Positions 1 to 12,978 are shown, counted from the first letter of the stretch. The stretch: DNA of 64,000 nt from Glandiceps talaboti (GCF_964340395.1 NC_135560.1:7368598-7432597); one strand, 5' to 3'. Notes: generated by a model not told the origin, from the letters alone. Program-made: numbers and translations.

Positions 1-2430
1 GCTATCATTGTAGATAAGGAAAGGACAGTGAAATTCAAAATCAAAATGTCAGTTAGGATAGCAAACACAGTGATAGCATTAGTCCTTTGAGTCTACTGGT
101 AGACTACTTCTGATATAATCCAATGCTGATAGTAAGACCGAATATAGTACCTGATAGCAATGTTTTTGCATATTCAGTACATTATTTGATCACTTCATCC
201 CATTTTCAATTTGCCAAGTTTCAACTTGGCCATCAAAACTGTACTATAACTTGACTTGTAAATATTGTTATAGTTTACTGACTAACTCTAGACTTTGAAG
301 TTGTACAGAATGCATTTTAATGCATATAAAGCCATAGAGCGCTCCACACACTGTTACTCAGGTAATATATATCAGTTGGCAGTTGACAGAAATGTACTGC
401 AGGTATGGACCATGGATGCAGACTGCACACATACACACACTATCAAATGGTGTGAAACCCTGTGCACTACTCACTTTTTAATGCAATGTGTAAGGATTGA
501 TGTGGTGAGACACGTCCAGACTGAGACATGGGATTGAGGAATGACTTGATACTGGGACAACTTAAAATTGGGATGACAAAGTGACAAAGTGATTGTGATT
601 CATCCGATGACCATTGGTTAATCAGATGGACTATAATAATATGTTTTTTAACTGATTTCATGAACACAATCACAGAAAATTACATGCTTGGTAGTGCTGT
701 TGTTAATATTGGATTGCTTCTCAAAAGAGACACAATCATATATTGTTTGAAAGTTCTAGCTCATATTGCAAAACTGAAATTTTTGGACAAAGAGTTATTT
801 AGGGAAAGGACAAAAATAACTGCACATTACAGACTTCTATTTCCTATACATGTACGATATGAGTGATGATTACTATCATCATCATCACTCACTACGTCTA
901 ATCAAATTCAAACATTTTACCGTTTTAATCTGGCTAAATCCCATGCTGGGTGAAGGGTGAACAGGGCATGTCAGTAGTAATCCATCACAAATTGACAGGT
1001 AGTTTTAATAGGCTTATATCAGACAATTGCTCATTAATATTCAATTAGTACAGCTTTTTTGACTAAAATCATGTGGGAACGCAATAAAGTCATCTCGTTT
1101 ATATGAATGCTGCTGGGGGTAGCACAGACTTCTGTGCTAGAGTAACGACTTTGACTAGATGTAATGAGTGGAGATGATCATATGGTATAGGAACTAGACT
1201 ATTACAGACTTTAAAATGATTAGGTAAGTAGTCTATGATACTCTATGTCATATTCTTTAAAACAACACTAGCTGCAACTGAAACATTTTTTTTCAAAACT
1301 GTTTTATTAAATATAATAAAACTGTTCTTATCAAACCATGGTGTGTAATACAAGTCTTTGTTGTTCCAACATGCTGAGCCAAGTGTTATTGATCCAAGAA
1401 TTGTTCACTTTCCCTGTTTGTAACAGGTTCCGTTTGTCCAAGTTCTGATGTCTGCAGTTGTAAACCTGTTACTGTACTACTTATGGATAAAATCAACCTC
1501 GAACCTCTAACGTATATACAGTGTCTAATTAAATTGGTATTTCAACAATTTTCAGTGAATATATTGTTTGTTGTCTGATTGAACAAATAATATTCCAGTT
1601 ACAGCTAGAGCGGCTTAAAAAATGGTGATGATACAGTGGGGATGAATAACATTATCAGATCAGAATTTTAATATACAAAACATGTACATCCCATTTTGCA
1701 CAGGACAGGTATTTTAATCCCATGATATAGGAATGAAAGAAATACACTATACATATACATATATACAATGTTCAGACTATACATACTAAAATAATTACAT
1801 ACTTCATATCACATCTGTTGCCCCTCTCATAGATCTTTATATTAATTCTGATTATTGTGATCTGTGAAGCATGCATTAGATTAATAATATTGTCTAGTAC
1901 TGGTACATTGAAGGGACCTGAAGTATTAAATCCTCACGATATGGTATTTTCAACATTGGAAATTATTTTCATCAATCAACATCATCTGTCACTTTTGACA
2001 CGACAGGGATGTAGAAAATTTACATGACACAAAAAAGAAGATGATTTGAGAGGCAGAATTTGGCTTGTGAAGCAGCCGCCAACTGCTTTGCAGTCACAGA
2101 GGTGGGTGTGTGTGTGGGAGGGGTTTCTCTCTCCCCCATGGTTCAGACTTTTTACACTCTGAGGAACCTGAGGAGGCATCTGCTGTCAACATTTTTGGAA
2201 AAGAAATTTGTAATTTCATGTATCAAAGAAAACTTTACAATAAAGGTGGGGAAATTCCACATAACTTAGTTTATGTAAACGCTTTGATAGAATTTACAAT
2301 TATAGATGTTTTCAGAATTTTTTCATCTTTTAGAATTTTCGCAGTCAGAAATTTATCACTGATACACGGTTATTTTTTTCCATCTTCAAGCTATTTTCTA
2401 CATCCCTGCATGATAACATACATGTACATC
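1..2430. other. Non-coding, no gene recognised; one old foldback relic
   Basis: No exon with family resemblance was found on either strand. The only structure seen is a decayed copy (about 880-1180) of the foldback element at 19935-20319, in opposite orientation. Matching segments include 'gtaatccatcacaaattgac' here against 'tcaaattgtgatggattac' there, and the 'aaaatcatgtggg' block. If the SWEET gene whose first two exons lie at 4514-6887 continues leftwards, this stretch is part of a long intron. Confidence 0.4.
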
Positions 2431-2431
2431 T

Positions 2432-2457
2432 CTCTCTCCCTCCCTCCCACCCTCTCC

Positions 2458-2532
<75 letters not shown>

Positions 2533-2573
2533 CCTCCCTCCCACCTCTCTCTCTCCTCCCTCCCACCCTCTCC

Positions 2574-2653
<80 letters not shown>
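2432..2653. repeat. (CT)n microsatellite, interrupted
   Basis: About 220 bp of almost uninterrupted CT dinucleotides, broken near 2520-2580 by short CCCTCC and CCACC segments. The long Leu/Ser or Arg/Glu reading frames across it come from the repeat and are not genes. Confidence 0.95.
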
Positions 2654-2656
<3 letters not shown>

Positions 2657-2728
2657 CCTCAACAAAAAAATGTGTAAGGGAAAATGTATGTATAATGAAA
2701 CAAAATATGTAATCAAAGAATTGAATAG

Positions 2729-3112
2729 GTTTGTCTGGGTTCTAGGGTTATTAATAGTCTATAACTAACTATACATATTAAAATTCCCTCATATTCAATG
2801 TGCTACAAGTGTCATTACGTTTGTCTGGGTTCTAGGGTTATTAACAGTCTGTAACTAACTGTATACATATTAAAATTCCCCATATTCAATGTGCTACAGT
2901 ACAAGTGTCATTACATTTGTCTGGGTTCTAGGGTTATTAATAGTCTGTAACTAACTGTATACATATTAAAATTCCCCATATTCAATGTGCTACAAGTGCC
3001 ATTACATTTTGTCTGGGTTCTAGGGTTATTAATAGTCTATAACTAACTGTATACTATTACATATTAAATTTCCCCATATTCAATGTGCTACAAAAGTGTC
3101 ATTATGTCTTTA
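2729..3112. repeat. Tandem repeat, about 93-bp unit, four copies
   Basis: Four direct copies begin at about 2729, 2820, 2916 and 3008, each starting 'tttgtctgggttctagggtt' and ending in a 'caatgtgctacaa' plus 'gtgtcatta' segment. Spacings of 91, 96 and 92 bp differ by small indels. No coding potential is seen. Confidence 0.9.
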
Positions 3113-3485
3113 TATATAATGAAAATACCGTACACTAGACACAAAATTATATAATAGTGTATTCAACCAACAGGCGGTTTATCACTGCACAGCAAAATAC
3201 TAAATTCAGGTGTTCCATAGAATGTTAACAATAAAACTGACCCACTTCATAGAATGTGTCTGCATGAATATTGATTACCATTTGACATTTGAATGGATTT
3301 TTAAGAAAAAGGTCTCCATGTAGAGGTATATATGAGAAGGAGTAAGACTTGTATGTTCTCAAAAGTCATCACATCAAAAAAGAATGTAAACACAAAATTA
3401 CATTCTAGTTGTGGTAAAAACGATATTTAGACTGTTACACATTACATGTAACAGTATGTATGCTTTTGATACTACAGTTTTACAG

Positions 3486-3823
3486 CCCATTTCATGTTGG
3501 TGTTTACTGGCTCTGTCTGATACAACCATGCAGAAACCAATTAGAAACTGCACATGCTACACTTTAAGGTAGTAAGATTGAATGAATACAGTTTCTTGCT
3601 ACATTTTGTCTACATGATATTAACTAATGTACCACTTTTCAGTCATCAAAATGGTGCCCGCATGTCTGTGTCTAGTTGCAGTATGTTTAAATGGTTTATT
3701 TTATTCAGACAAAATGTAACAAGAAATTGCACTTGTGGTATCTTAAAATGTAGAATGTGCAGTTGCTTATTGGTTTCTGTGTGGTTGTATCAAACAGAGC
3801 CAGTGAACACTAACATGAAACGT
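3486..3823. mobile_element. MITE family M2, copy 1 (about 340 bp)
   Basis: The two ends are long inverted repeats. The left arm, 'ttactggctctgtctgatac' and on through 'ttgctacattttgtc', reappears reverse-complemented at the right end ('acaaaatgtaacaag' through 'gtatcaaacagagccagtga'). Arms are about 110 bp. Related copies lie at 34984-35310 and 62491-63125. There is no transposase, so this is a non-autonomous element. The 107-aa reading frame over it is fortuitous. Confidence 0.85.
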
Positions 3824-4513
3824 GCAGGATTTGCTCAACTGGACTTCCAACTGTCTGTCAAGTCAAAGCTGAGATAAAGTATAAGCACACTGAACTGGGG
3901 TAAATTACAACGTAGCAAATTATGCTTTGGTGTTCAGACAGATCGAAGCATAATTTGTGTTCTGCATCAACCAAATAAGTTTGGATAAAATAGTGACAAA
4001 ACAAGCAGATATGCAAACACCTACAGGCTACAGCTGTTCTCCATCTAGCTCAGTGAGACTGACAAAGTGGGAATATTGACTGAACAAGGAAGGTGGTACT
4101 GTGCTAATAAACAGATCACAACACCACAACCCTATTACACTATATAACAGATACTCAGATACCCCCTTGTGCTCTATATGGTTATGGCTACTGTCATCAA
4201 TATATCAATCACTTCCTGATGACTTAAGTATGTGTTAACTGTCATTGTGTTTTTCAAACTAGCCTGGAGGAGACATGTCCTGGTACAGAAGTAGACAGCT
4301 TCTCCTTGAGATAGTAGCACCATGGAAGTATAACCCACGGTAGCACTAAGACAAGTCTCTGGGCTATTGTTGAACCTACTCAAGATGTTGTATTATTCCA
4401 TACATAAAAATAACTACACACCTGGCCAGACAATATACAAGAAATTCTGAACCCATCAATTTTGAAATACAAATGAACATATTCAGAAAATACAGACAAC
4501 TAAATATACTTAC

Positions 4514-6887
4514 TTAAGGTCTGTTGCAAGGAAGGGTAAAAATGGAACATCTTGTGTACTTCTTCTTCTGACTATTTGCAGACACGATGGGCTATGTAAA
4601 AATAGAATTATCATGTATTAGTCATATTTATCAACAATCAGATTGATTGATTTATCCAGTTGACTCTCTCACCAGTCCACGGGAGCATTGCTAACAGGAC
4701 TGTTTTGAATGAACCGATACATACCACATAATAATTGTACTCGAATATGAATATCCTTGTACTGTGGTCCCTAATCGACTACATAGGGGCCTTGGCTAAT
4801 CATTTGTTGATGTGTTACTGCGATGCATGAGGACTGATGAGAGTCTATGATTTATCATGCAAATTTAGGTATATCTCTTCTACATATATGATATAGGTAT
4901 AAGGTTATATTTTGTTAACCCTGAATGCCTTTTAGTAAACCTTGATATTTTTTGCATCTAGAAAATTAACCAACCACTTTTAACTAATTTCCAAAGACTA
5001 ATTTTTATGAATTACTGAGCCTTGTGTATCATGTTTATGTATATGGAGACATTTTAGTAACTATTTATTATTGTGATTATATTTGGTGTTGAAATCAGGA
5101 AATATTAGTCTTCTGAAAAAAATTTCCAGGCTTATGTGAAACACCTTTACTAAGTCTATAGCCACAGACAATGGAGAGGAAGTTTAGCAGTCTAACAGTT
5201 GCTTTCCCTTTTCCATCCATCTCTTTCATGTTTATCTTTTGTGCTGAGTTTTTCATACAGTAGATTAATTCTGTTTACATTATGTTGCTGCTGTTCTCAC
5301 ATTTACTGACATAGACTTTGGAGAGAGAGAAAACATATATAATTTAAAAGGGTGAAAGTTAGACAGAATTTTTTTAGTTGAGTTTAATTGAGACCAGAAA
5401 GTTTTCAATTGACTTTTTTATTGTGTATTTATATACACACAATAATAAATGAATTAATCTAATCCCTTTATGATATATATAACACTACGTGTCATCACCA
5501 CTTTGAATAACCTACCAGAAATAGTCATCAATGCACCAACAGTAACTGTTAACTCCTTCAAAAAAACGCCTTGACAAACATTAGAAAAATCAAGAACTAG
5601 TGTACAATCACAAAACAATAATTACAACTGGACTACAGAAAACAGTATTTATACAGAACAATAATGACAATGAGCTGACCATAGAGGCTGTTTAGCCTGC
5701 GGTCAGAAAAAAAGACGTAAGGATAACATCTGAGTTGGTTATCAATATAATATGACGTTGTAGTTATTTACTATTAAAACTAAAAAAAGATTAAGGTAGA
5801 TAGTCTAGTTATTATGTGTGTAGTTGTTCTCCACGATCTTGTTTGATAGAAGCATCCATGTGGCTAAAACATTGCGTCTTGTTATTGCAAGCAGCCAAGT
5901 CTTTTTCCCCGTTACATGTCACTGTCTTGCAATGAAGGACTCAGTATGGCAAAACAAATAACTATATACAAAAAAAATTGCCATTAATAGCTAGCTTCTC
6001 TTTTTTAACATGGGACCAGATTCAAACCATTCTGATGTAAATTGATCATGTAGAAAAAAACAATCTATTCTAACACATGATTGTCATTCTGATGGCCATA
6101 TGTTACAACAGTAACACATGTAATGAATGCATTGTGTTTTAAAATTTAATTGTTGTCACACTTGTCATTCCACGTTTTTTGATTTATGGTGATGCAACAT
6201 GTGTTGCATGATACAGGTCAAGAAACTGCGATAGTTTCAAATTAAAGTATTACGATCACTGGGTTCAACTTTAATACGGCAAGAGACGACATTCTATGTA
6301 GTAGTGTAGTTGAGAACTATTATAAAACTTGCCACGTGGCCACAGTAATTCAAAACAAACTGTTTGTTTATTCATTCATTTATTTCGATACCGTTTTGAT
6401 GTCTTCAGTTTCAGCGGTATTTTCACTGCCTATCCTATTAAATACAACCACTGAAATAGTACACGTGTACACAGATGTGTAGAAATGTTGCGTGTGATAC
6501 ATGTAAATTTGAATATTTCGACGCATGACCGTCAAAAAACGTAAATATGAACCATATGTGAGAGACTGAAATGAAAATTGCCGTTACAACGATTCAAATG
6601 AACGGACGATATAAATTAATCGCCTGTCATGGTACAAACAGAACATCAATTATAGGTACGATTCAAACGAAGACAATTATAAACCATGAAGGAAACACCC
6701 GGTTCATTATCAACGCTAACTTTCACCGAGGAACGTTTGGTATGAGTGACCATGATCGAGTCGATCCGTGACCAGACAGACGATACAAACGTAACATTTA
6801 AATATTAGTATTTACTTACATGCCCGCGGCAAACATCCCAACGGTAAACACTAAACATGCCCATGATACCCAGTAAAGTTCGTCCAT
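4514..6887 (-). CDS. SLC50A1-like: SWEET (SLC50-type) sugar transporter, exons 1-2 only (gene A)
   Basis: SWEETs are seven-helix membrane uniporters that move sugars along their gradient. Exon 1 (6887-6820, complement, ATG at 6887-6885) encodes MDELYWVSWACLVF and TVGMFAAG and ends at a gtaagt donor in phase 2. Exon 2 (4591-4514), after an acceptor 'acatag', encodes IPSCLQIVRRR, STQDVPFLPFLATDL and two bases of the next codon before gtaagt. 'STxxVPFLPFL' is the family signature after helix 1, and both exon lengths (68 and 78 bp) and phases are identical to those of the complete SWEET at 22747-29752. Expected exons 3-6 (helices 3-7) were not found in 1-4500. They are probably beyond the left edge; alternatively this is a truncated paralogue. 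A CCAAT motif (minus strand, about 7035) and an AAGATGGCG-like YY1 motif (about 7000-7009) lie upstream of the start. Confidence 0.8.
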
Positions 6888-6994
6888 GGTACTAGGAAAT
6901 AAAAATGGTTAAAATAAGGCGGTAAATAAAATTAAAATCGGCTGAGTCCACACGAAGGGGATTTAAAGAGCCGACTTCATCAAAACAACCTCCC

Positions 6995-7042
6995 TCGCAG
7001 CGCCATCTTTAAATTATGCAAACTTGCGACTTCTGATTGGTT
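6995..7042 (-). promoter_or_regulatory. Putative core promoter of SWEET gene A
   Basis: Read on the minus strand, 110-150 bp upstream of the ATG at 6887, there is an 'aaccaatcag' CCAAT box (about 7033-7042) and an 'aaagatggcgc' YY1-like site (about 6999-7009). This pair is typical of TATA-less animal promoters. Assignment rests on motif and position only. Confidence 0.4.
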
Positions 7043-7189
7043 AGCAGGTTCTCGAAATTGAATAATAGTTTTCACGTAGTAGTAGTCTCTACTCCAATGC
7101 GATGGGAGGGGGCGTGGTCGTGTAAAGGAAAGTGTGAGTATATATGTGCATGTGATTCTAAAACGTGATAACACCCCCCCCCCATCATA

Positions 7190-8960
7190 TTCATATGGAC
7201 ATGTATTTGTTCGTATACCCTTTAGCTGTCAAAATGTTGACTCAGTGTTTGACATGTACAGGATTATCAGTCCTCTACTGGAGCTAATATCAAACTTTGT
7301 GTAGCGGGTTATAACCAACTCCTTGTCTGAGCATAGATCCTCCACCCTGTGGGTCTATGGTCTGAGTTGCTGAGTTGCTGCTGAAGTCTTATCAGTATTG
7401 GATAGTGTAAGACAAAGGGGATTTAGAAGGTGTGAATTGGGTTGACCTTTGTAGTTCAAGTAAAACCAGTCCAGCAAAGTCAGAAACCGTATGCCTGAAC
7501 ATGTAAGTATAACTTATAAGGGAAGCCTCCATGGTCTCAAGAATGAAATGCAAGAGTACGGCCAAAATAGTTTGCCAAAATTACGAGGAGAACTTAATTA
7601 CGGAGAAAAACAGTCGTTAGTAGGTATGAGTCCGATGTGAAACAACATAGACCAAGCCTGTGTTTGTCACTCAATACATTGCAAAAAGACAAATGTGTAA
7701 AAAGTTCGATATTGTACGAACAATAACAAAGATTTTACACGTTTAATAATCTTTTCTCAATAATACTGAGTTACAAACAAGGACTTGGCACATGTTGTTT
7801 CACATTGATTTTTCAAGTAGGAAACCACGATAAATTGTTTTATGAATTGAAAATCCAAAATAATTAACAGCAGTTGGTGCAAATAATAGGAACCATTTCA
7901 ATTTACGAATGAAGGCAAGTTGAAAGAGACCTGGGATTATCATATTTGCGTCCATCTTGAATACTTCTAAATCCTCAACGGTGCCAGGTATCATCATGCA
8001 GATCCTTAATCAACAGGTCACAGCAGAATCAGTTGCTGAATTAATTCTCGTTGAGAATGATGGCAAATCAGATCAAATAATGAATATTTGGTTGGCGGAT
8101 GTAACATGTTTTAGCCTTGTGTTTTATGTTTAATGTTTATGTCCATAATTATTGTAAAGTTCGCCCAAAATATCGGATTGAATTTTTGAGTATAGGTTCG
8201 CGCTTTAATATAAACTGTCAATAACATATCAATATTAATCGGGTATAGATCCAGACCTATCACCTATCCGGTATCACGAGCATTGACAGGTGACCATTGG
8301 TTGCATTTTATACTAGGAAGCGTCATAAACGACCTCTAAAACGGTATGAATTAATAATGTAGTATGCATGCAGAGCAAACAAATATACTAAAACCAACAA
8401 ATGATATAATGTAATTAACCTACTGTATATAGCTGATAATTTTTCTGATAAAATGGGTCAATTTCCAATATGGCGCCGACATCAGTACTCCAAACTTGAA
8501 AAAGGTTGATAACACGAACACTGAAGGAGACTTCATGTTTGATAATTTCAACTGTTAAAAAAACATGGATTTTGGACGGTAGAGAGGGCCAAATCCAGCT
8601 GTGCATTTCTCTTCATGCTATACGTGGCTCGCTGAAATAACACATGCAACCGCATACGTAACAGCTTGATTCGGTTTTACGGTGTGATAGATCTAGAGTG
8701 AATTTAGAATAGTAATGTTTAGAATGGTGTCAGATTATTCGTAACATAAACAAGGCTCACATAATACCAATATATCAAGCTATTTATACTAGTATATCAA
8801 CTTTTTCTATTATAGTGGGAATGTTGTGTTTTGTGTCAAAAATTGCTCATCTCTGCCCCAACAAACGATGTAGGAATGAGTATTTAGATTATACAGGCTT
8901 TCATCATTGACAATATGCCACCATGTCATGTAGTGTGCTTCATTAAAATGGAACATGAAT
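7190..8960. other. Intergenic, no gene recognised
   Basis: No exon or RNA gene was recognised. It contains one copy of the short GACCCTCCACC palindrome (about 7332-7360). Several minus-strand frames of 60-65 codons lack family resemblance and codon structure. Confidence 0.4.
7332..7360. repeat. Short palindrome, 'catagaccctccacc' family, copy 1
   Basis: Imperfect inverted repeat: catagatcctccacc followed by gtgggtctatgg. Other members: 12190-12221, 12952-12978, 14022-14092, 14126-14145 and 20724-20748. Confidence 0.75.
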
Positions 8961-8962
8961 TA

Positions 8963-9293
<331 letters not shown>

Positions 9294-9356
9294 TAAGTCA
9301 AGATCGTGAGTGAATGGTGCAGCTTCGACAACGTGAAGAAAACCCCCAATATGAGT

Positions 9357-9484
9357 AGTCTAGTGCCTGACAGGGACCGTATTCCGTACTACAATGTACT
9401 TCATCAATATCCCACTCATCACTATGGGATTGTGATGAAGTACATTGTAGTATGGAATACGGTCATTGTCAGGCACTAGACTAA
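9357..9484. mobile_element. Foldback MITE family M4, compact copy (128 bp)
   Basis: Nearly all of the element is two arms. 'agtctagtgcctgacaggga' and 'ccgtattccgtactacaatg' are mirrored at the right by 'tgtagtatggaatacggtca' and 'tgtcaggcactagact'. The loop is only about 30 bp. A longer relative occupies 19935-20319. Confidence 0.88.
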
Positions 9485-9916
9485 ACATGAGCAGCATCCG
9501 GGAACGATTTTACAACTCTGAGGCGGCACCTTTTATGCGATAAGGTTTGAGAAAATTTCTTACTCGCATGTATCTCCATTTCTTTTTGCCTTAACTTAAT
9601 TTTAATTACTTAAATGTGACCCTGGTGGTTGTCGAACTTGAGATATGAAGAATCTTATTTAAAAATGACACACCTGTACATATATAACACGGTTGAATAT
9701 AGTGAGCCGCCAAAACGTATGGTTAGAAGGTTTGTAGCTTGGTTTGTGGCCGTTGGGTACACAGTTTGCTGACAAATTAGACTTGCATTGAGTGCAGACG
9801 ATAATTATATAAGGTAGATATTCTTGTCAGTTTGGGTGCCATGTTCGCTGTGAGTATTATCGCCAATTTATTGAGCGTCAATGTCTGCCACAGTCTAGAA
9901 GCTATCCACAGAGGAG

Positions 9917-9942
9917 TATGTATGTATGTATGTATGTATGTA

Positions 9943-9993
<51 letters not shown>

Positions 9994-10115
9994 ATGTATG
10001 TATGTATGTATGTATGTATGCATGCCTGCCTGCCTGCCTGCCTGCCTGCCCGTCTGTCTGTCTGTCTACAATTACAAAACACACACACATACACATACAC
10101 ACACACACACACATA

Positions 10116-10172
<57 letters not shown>
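9917..10172. repeat. Self-complementary compound microsatellite
   Basis: The left half is (GTAT)n(GT)n(GTAT)n followed by GCCT and GTCT runs. The right half is (CA)n with CACATA interruptions. Because the right side complements the GT/GTAT tracts on the left, the single strand could fold back. All overlapping Cys/Val/His/Thr frames are repeat artefacts. Confidence 0.95.
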
Positions 10173-10177
<5 letters not shown>

Positions 10178-10719
10178 TAGCTTCAGCGCCATGACTATAG
10201 CCGTTGAACCTCTGAACCTTTGTTCACTGAGTTGTGCTAAAAAATAAATAAATACTCATAAATAACTTATAATGTGTATAAACTTTTACAGGGTAAATCA
10301 TTATACTGAAAAAAAGAAGATAACCATTTCATGCACAATGACAAGAACAACATATTTCCATTGGGCAATGTGGGTATACTTTAAATACTTGACAACTGTT
10401 CTACTTTTAAGATACGTATTGAATACAACTTTAGTTCCTATGCCGATTTGTGTTGCTCAGCAATGTCAACAATGCAAGTATAAATGTGAACATTTTTTAT
10501 TGTTGGAAGGAAGTCAAAAACTGAAATAATTTAACAATCAACATTTTGCTTGTTATACTTTGGCTGATATATAAGTTTAACTTCTAGTTCCAGTATTGGG
10601 TAATTTCGCAAACACAAACCAAACTGTAGATGACTCCAATCCCGTGCCAACATAAAGAGCTGATGCTTCAAACAATTACATGATGCAATTGCGATATCGA
10701 TATCTCGTTTTGCAGAGAA

Positions 10720-11255
10720 ATACATTGTCAGCATAAGTGTTGTCAAAAACTACATTGAACATCTGAAAAATCTGGAGAGAGTAAAAAAACATCAGATTCA
10801 AATTAAACATCGGGAAGAGCAACAGAAAAAAAGAGAAAACAAGAAATATAATGACTATGACAGGTTGAAGGTGTTCTTGAGTGAAACTCTTGAAAAACTG
10901 AAAGTGAAAGAGTTAGATAAATATCTTGATGAGCATAAATGACCAAGCCAGAGGAAATTAAAAAGAGAAAAAATAGACATAATATCCACTCACATAGTAG
11001 GAAGACAAGAATTTAGATCTAGAAAAATGACTGCAAATGAGTGAAACAGATAGTAGTGACTCTGAGACTGAAAGTGACTCTTCTGTAATGCATGTTCTAG
11101 GCAGTGATGGAGACAATTGTGATAACGATAGCTCAGAAAATTCATGTACTGATGATAACACTGATAGTGATTTTGATGAAACAAGTCTTGCACATCTTCG
11201 CGGACAAGTTACTTTGAGAAGTGGCAGAATTGCAGGTCGATTTATGTTGCATTAA
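10720..11255 (+). pseudogene. Decayed SAP-like, acidic-tail protein (transposon-type relic)
   Basis: A basic coiled segment (EHLKNLERVKKHQ, then REEQQKKRENKK) leads into 'YNDYDRLKVFLSETLEKLKV' and 'KELDKYLDEHK'. A TGA at about 10939 interrupts the frame, which resumes as PSQRKLKREKIDIISTHIVG. A +1 shift at about 11036 then gives an acidic Ser/Asp-rich tail (SETDSSDSETESDSS) ending in 'VTLRSGRIAGRFMLH'. The LxVKELDxYLxxH...K..II..HI pattern resembles SAP-like DNA-binding modules that I associate, from memory, with multicopy transposon-related invertebrate proteins. With one nonsense codon and one frameshift it looks dead. No database check was possible. Confidence 0.5.
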
Positions 11256-11513
11256 ATAATCATGGGTTTTTAATTTTCCACGACCCTCTGTGAAATTGTG
11301 AAATTTTTGTTTAGGCCCCCCCCCCTCCTAATTTTTCCTGAGAAAAATTGATACCCCCCTGAAAGTAAAATCTGGACATTCCCTAATTACGATGAGAAAA
11401 TAATTTACAAACGAACAGGAAAAATATTGTAAATGATTGAGTTCCACTTCTAGTTTTTCAAAACCATACATGTAACTGAGAGGAATGTCTACGAGACAAG
11501 GTGTAGGGGTGCC

Positions 11514-11758
11514 GCTACCCCACAGGGGCGTGTAATATTTCATAGATTGTTGTTTTCCAGGTCTACAGACTAAATATAACAACTTTTTGATTAATATATA
11601 TATTCCTACATGTAAAGGGAAGAGACTAATATTTCTTAGTAGTATAGAGATTGATACATTTGTAGCAGCCAGATTCGTACGATATTTTCCTAAGAAAACG
11701 GCATTCTAAGCAATAAGAAAACAACAATCTATGAAATATTACACGCCCCTGTGCGCTA
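11514..11758. mobile_element. Foldback MITE family M6 (about 245 bp)
   Basis: Left arm (11514-11562) 'caggggcgtgtaatatttca' and 'tagattgttgttttc' is repeated in inverted orientation at 11712-11758 ('gaaaacaacaatcta', 'tgaaatattacacgcccctg'). The interior is not coding. Confidence 0.85.
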
Positions 11759-11887
11759 CCCTGGATGTTATCGTACAAAGTCACGTGACACAACGAAGAG
11801 ACATACTCCAAGTCGATCGGGATCGCTTATTGTACTCCTGGCATGCGTACGGCTAGTTTCGTTGCACTGCCAGACTTCATGACTTTC

Positions 11888-12032
11888 GTCCCTCTGTAAG
11901 GCGCACGAATTGCGCCCCGAGCGGCGAAGTCCCGAGAGTGAGCGACTCTAGTCTAGAACAGCGATTAATAGTCCGTCACACTCTCATTGCTTCGCCGCTC
12001 GGGGCGCACTTCGTGCGCCTTACAAAGGGACG
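11888..12032. mobile_element. GC-rich foldback MITE family M5 (145 bp)
   Basis: The arms, 'cgtccctctgtaaggcgcac' through 'gccccgagcggcgaag', are mirrored by 'cttcgccgctcggggcgcac' through 'gcgccttacaaagggacg'. Its high GC contrasts sharply with the AT-rich surroundings, and it could form a very stable hairpin. Confidence 0.87.
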
Positions 12033-12189
12033 GTACGGTGCACATATGTAAAATACTTCAAATTGTTACATAAATGAGATAATTCACAAATGCAGTTCGT
12101 GTATTGTTTAAATGTTTGCTGTAACTATAGTACTAGGATGATGCATACTTTAAAAGTGACATGATAACACAATGCGATTAGTATTTGAC

Positions 12190-12221
12190 CATAGACCCTC
12201 CACCCAGGTGGAGGGTCTATG
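12190..12221. repeat. Perfect 15-bp-arm palindrome, 'catagaccctccacc' family
   Basis: catagaccctccacc, the spacer 'ca', then ggtggagggtctatg: arms match perfectly. It is the cleanest member of the family. Confidence 0.85.
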
Positions 12222-12422
12222 ATTTGACCTATTAAACACAGCATTGATGTATACATGTACATTTAACCATGGAAGTATAACCCACAGGAAGAACAGACGT
12301 ACTCCAGAGAGTAACAATACTTTAATTCGAATCGGCATTGGCTCTGATACATATTTTCATTCAAACTGTTGGATGTACATTGCAAGATAGTTGCCAGTTT
12401 TATATTATTCTGTCTGTCTTTA

Positions 12423-12424
<2 letters not shown>

Positions 12425-12462
<38 letters not shown>

Positions 12463-12570
12463 TTTGTTTGTATGTATGTATGTATGTATGTATGTATGTA
12501 TGTATGTATGTATGTATGTATGTATGTATGTATGTATGTATGTATGTATGTATGTATGTATGTATGTATG
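12425..12570. repeat. (TG)n(TTTG)n(TATG)n microsatellite
   Basis: A TG tract, a few TTTG units, then about 95 bp of TATG. Translated Val/Cys/Tyr/Met frames over it are artefacts. Confidence 0.95.
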
Positions 12571-12951
12571 TTTAAAAAAAATATTTTTATGGGACATCTT
12601 GATGGCCTGAAATAAAGAAATAATAATAATAATTATGAATAATAGTTTCCTGACCACTCACGTCATCATCTGAAGAGACCCTAATACACTATTGGTTTTC
12701 ATGCAGATGCCACCTTGCTTTCTATTCAGTATGAACTCAGACCATTCTGACCTCACCATTGACATTCATTACCAGGATGCAAACCATACCAGAGTTATCT
12801 TTTGTTTGAAGTCAACGAATTGTTCTTTTGGAAGTGTTTCTATTCAATGGCATTTACTATTGTTCTAATGTAAATGATACATACCGTGCTATTGTACCTA
12901 CACTCCTGTCAATGTTCTACTGTGATGTAACAGTTTGACATTACCTCAAAG

Positions 12952-12978
12952 CATAGACCCTGGGTGGAGGGTCTATAT
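12952..12978. repeat. Truncated 'catagaccctccacc' palindrome
   Basis: Reads catagaccc then tgggtggagggtctatatg, so the left arm is shortened. It lies about 460 bp upstream of the sulfotransferase start. Confidence 0.7.

Noticed and set aside
4174-4383. Minus-strand 69-codon frame just beyond SWEET gene A exon 2, considered as exon 3
   Set aside because: It lacks the YGxLxxD...VNxxG pattern and an acceptor in the required phase.
6571-6771. 66-codon plus-strand frame upstream of SWEET gene A exon 1
   Set aside because: Lies in SWEET gene A intron 1 on the opposite strand, with no family resemblance.
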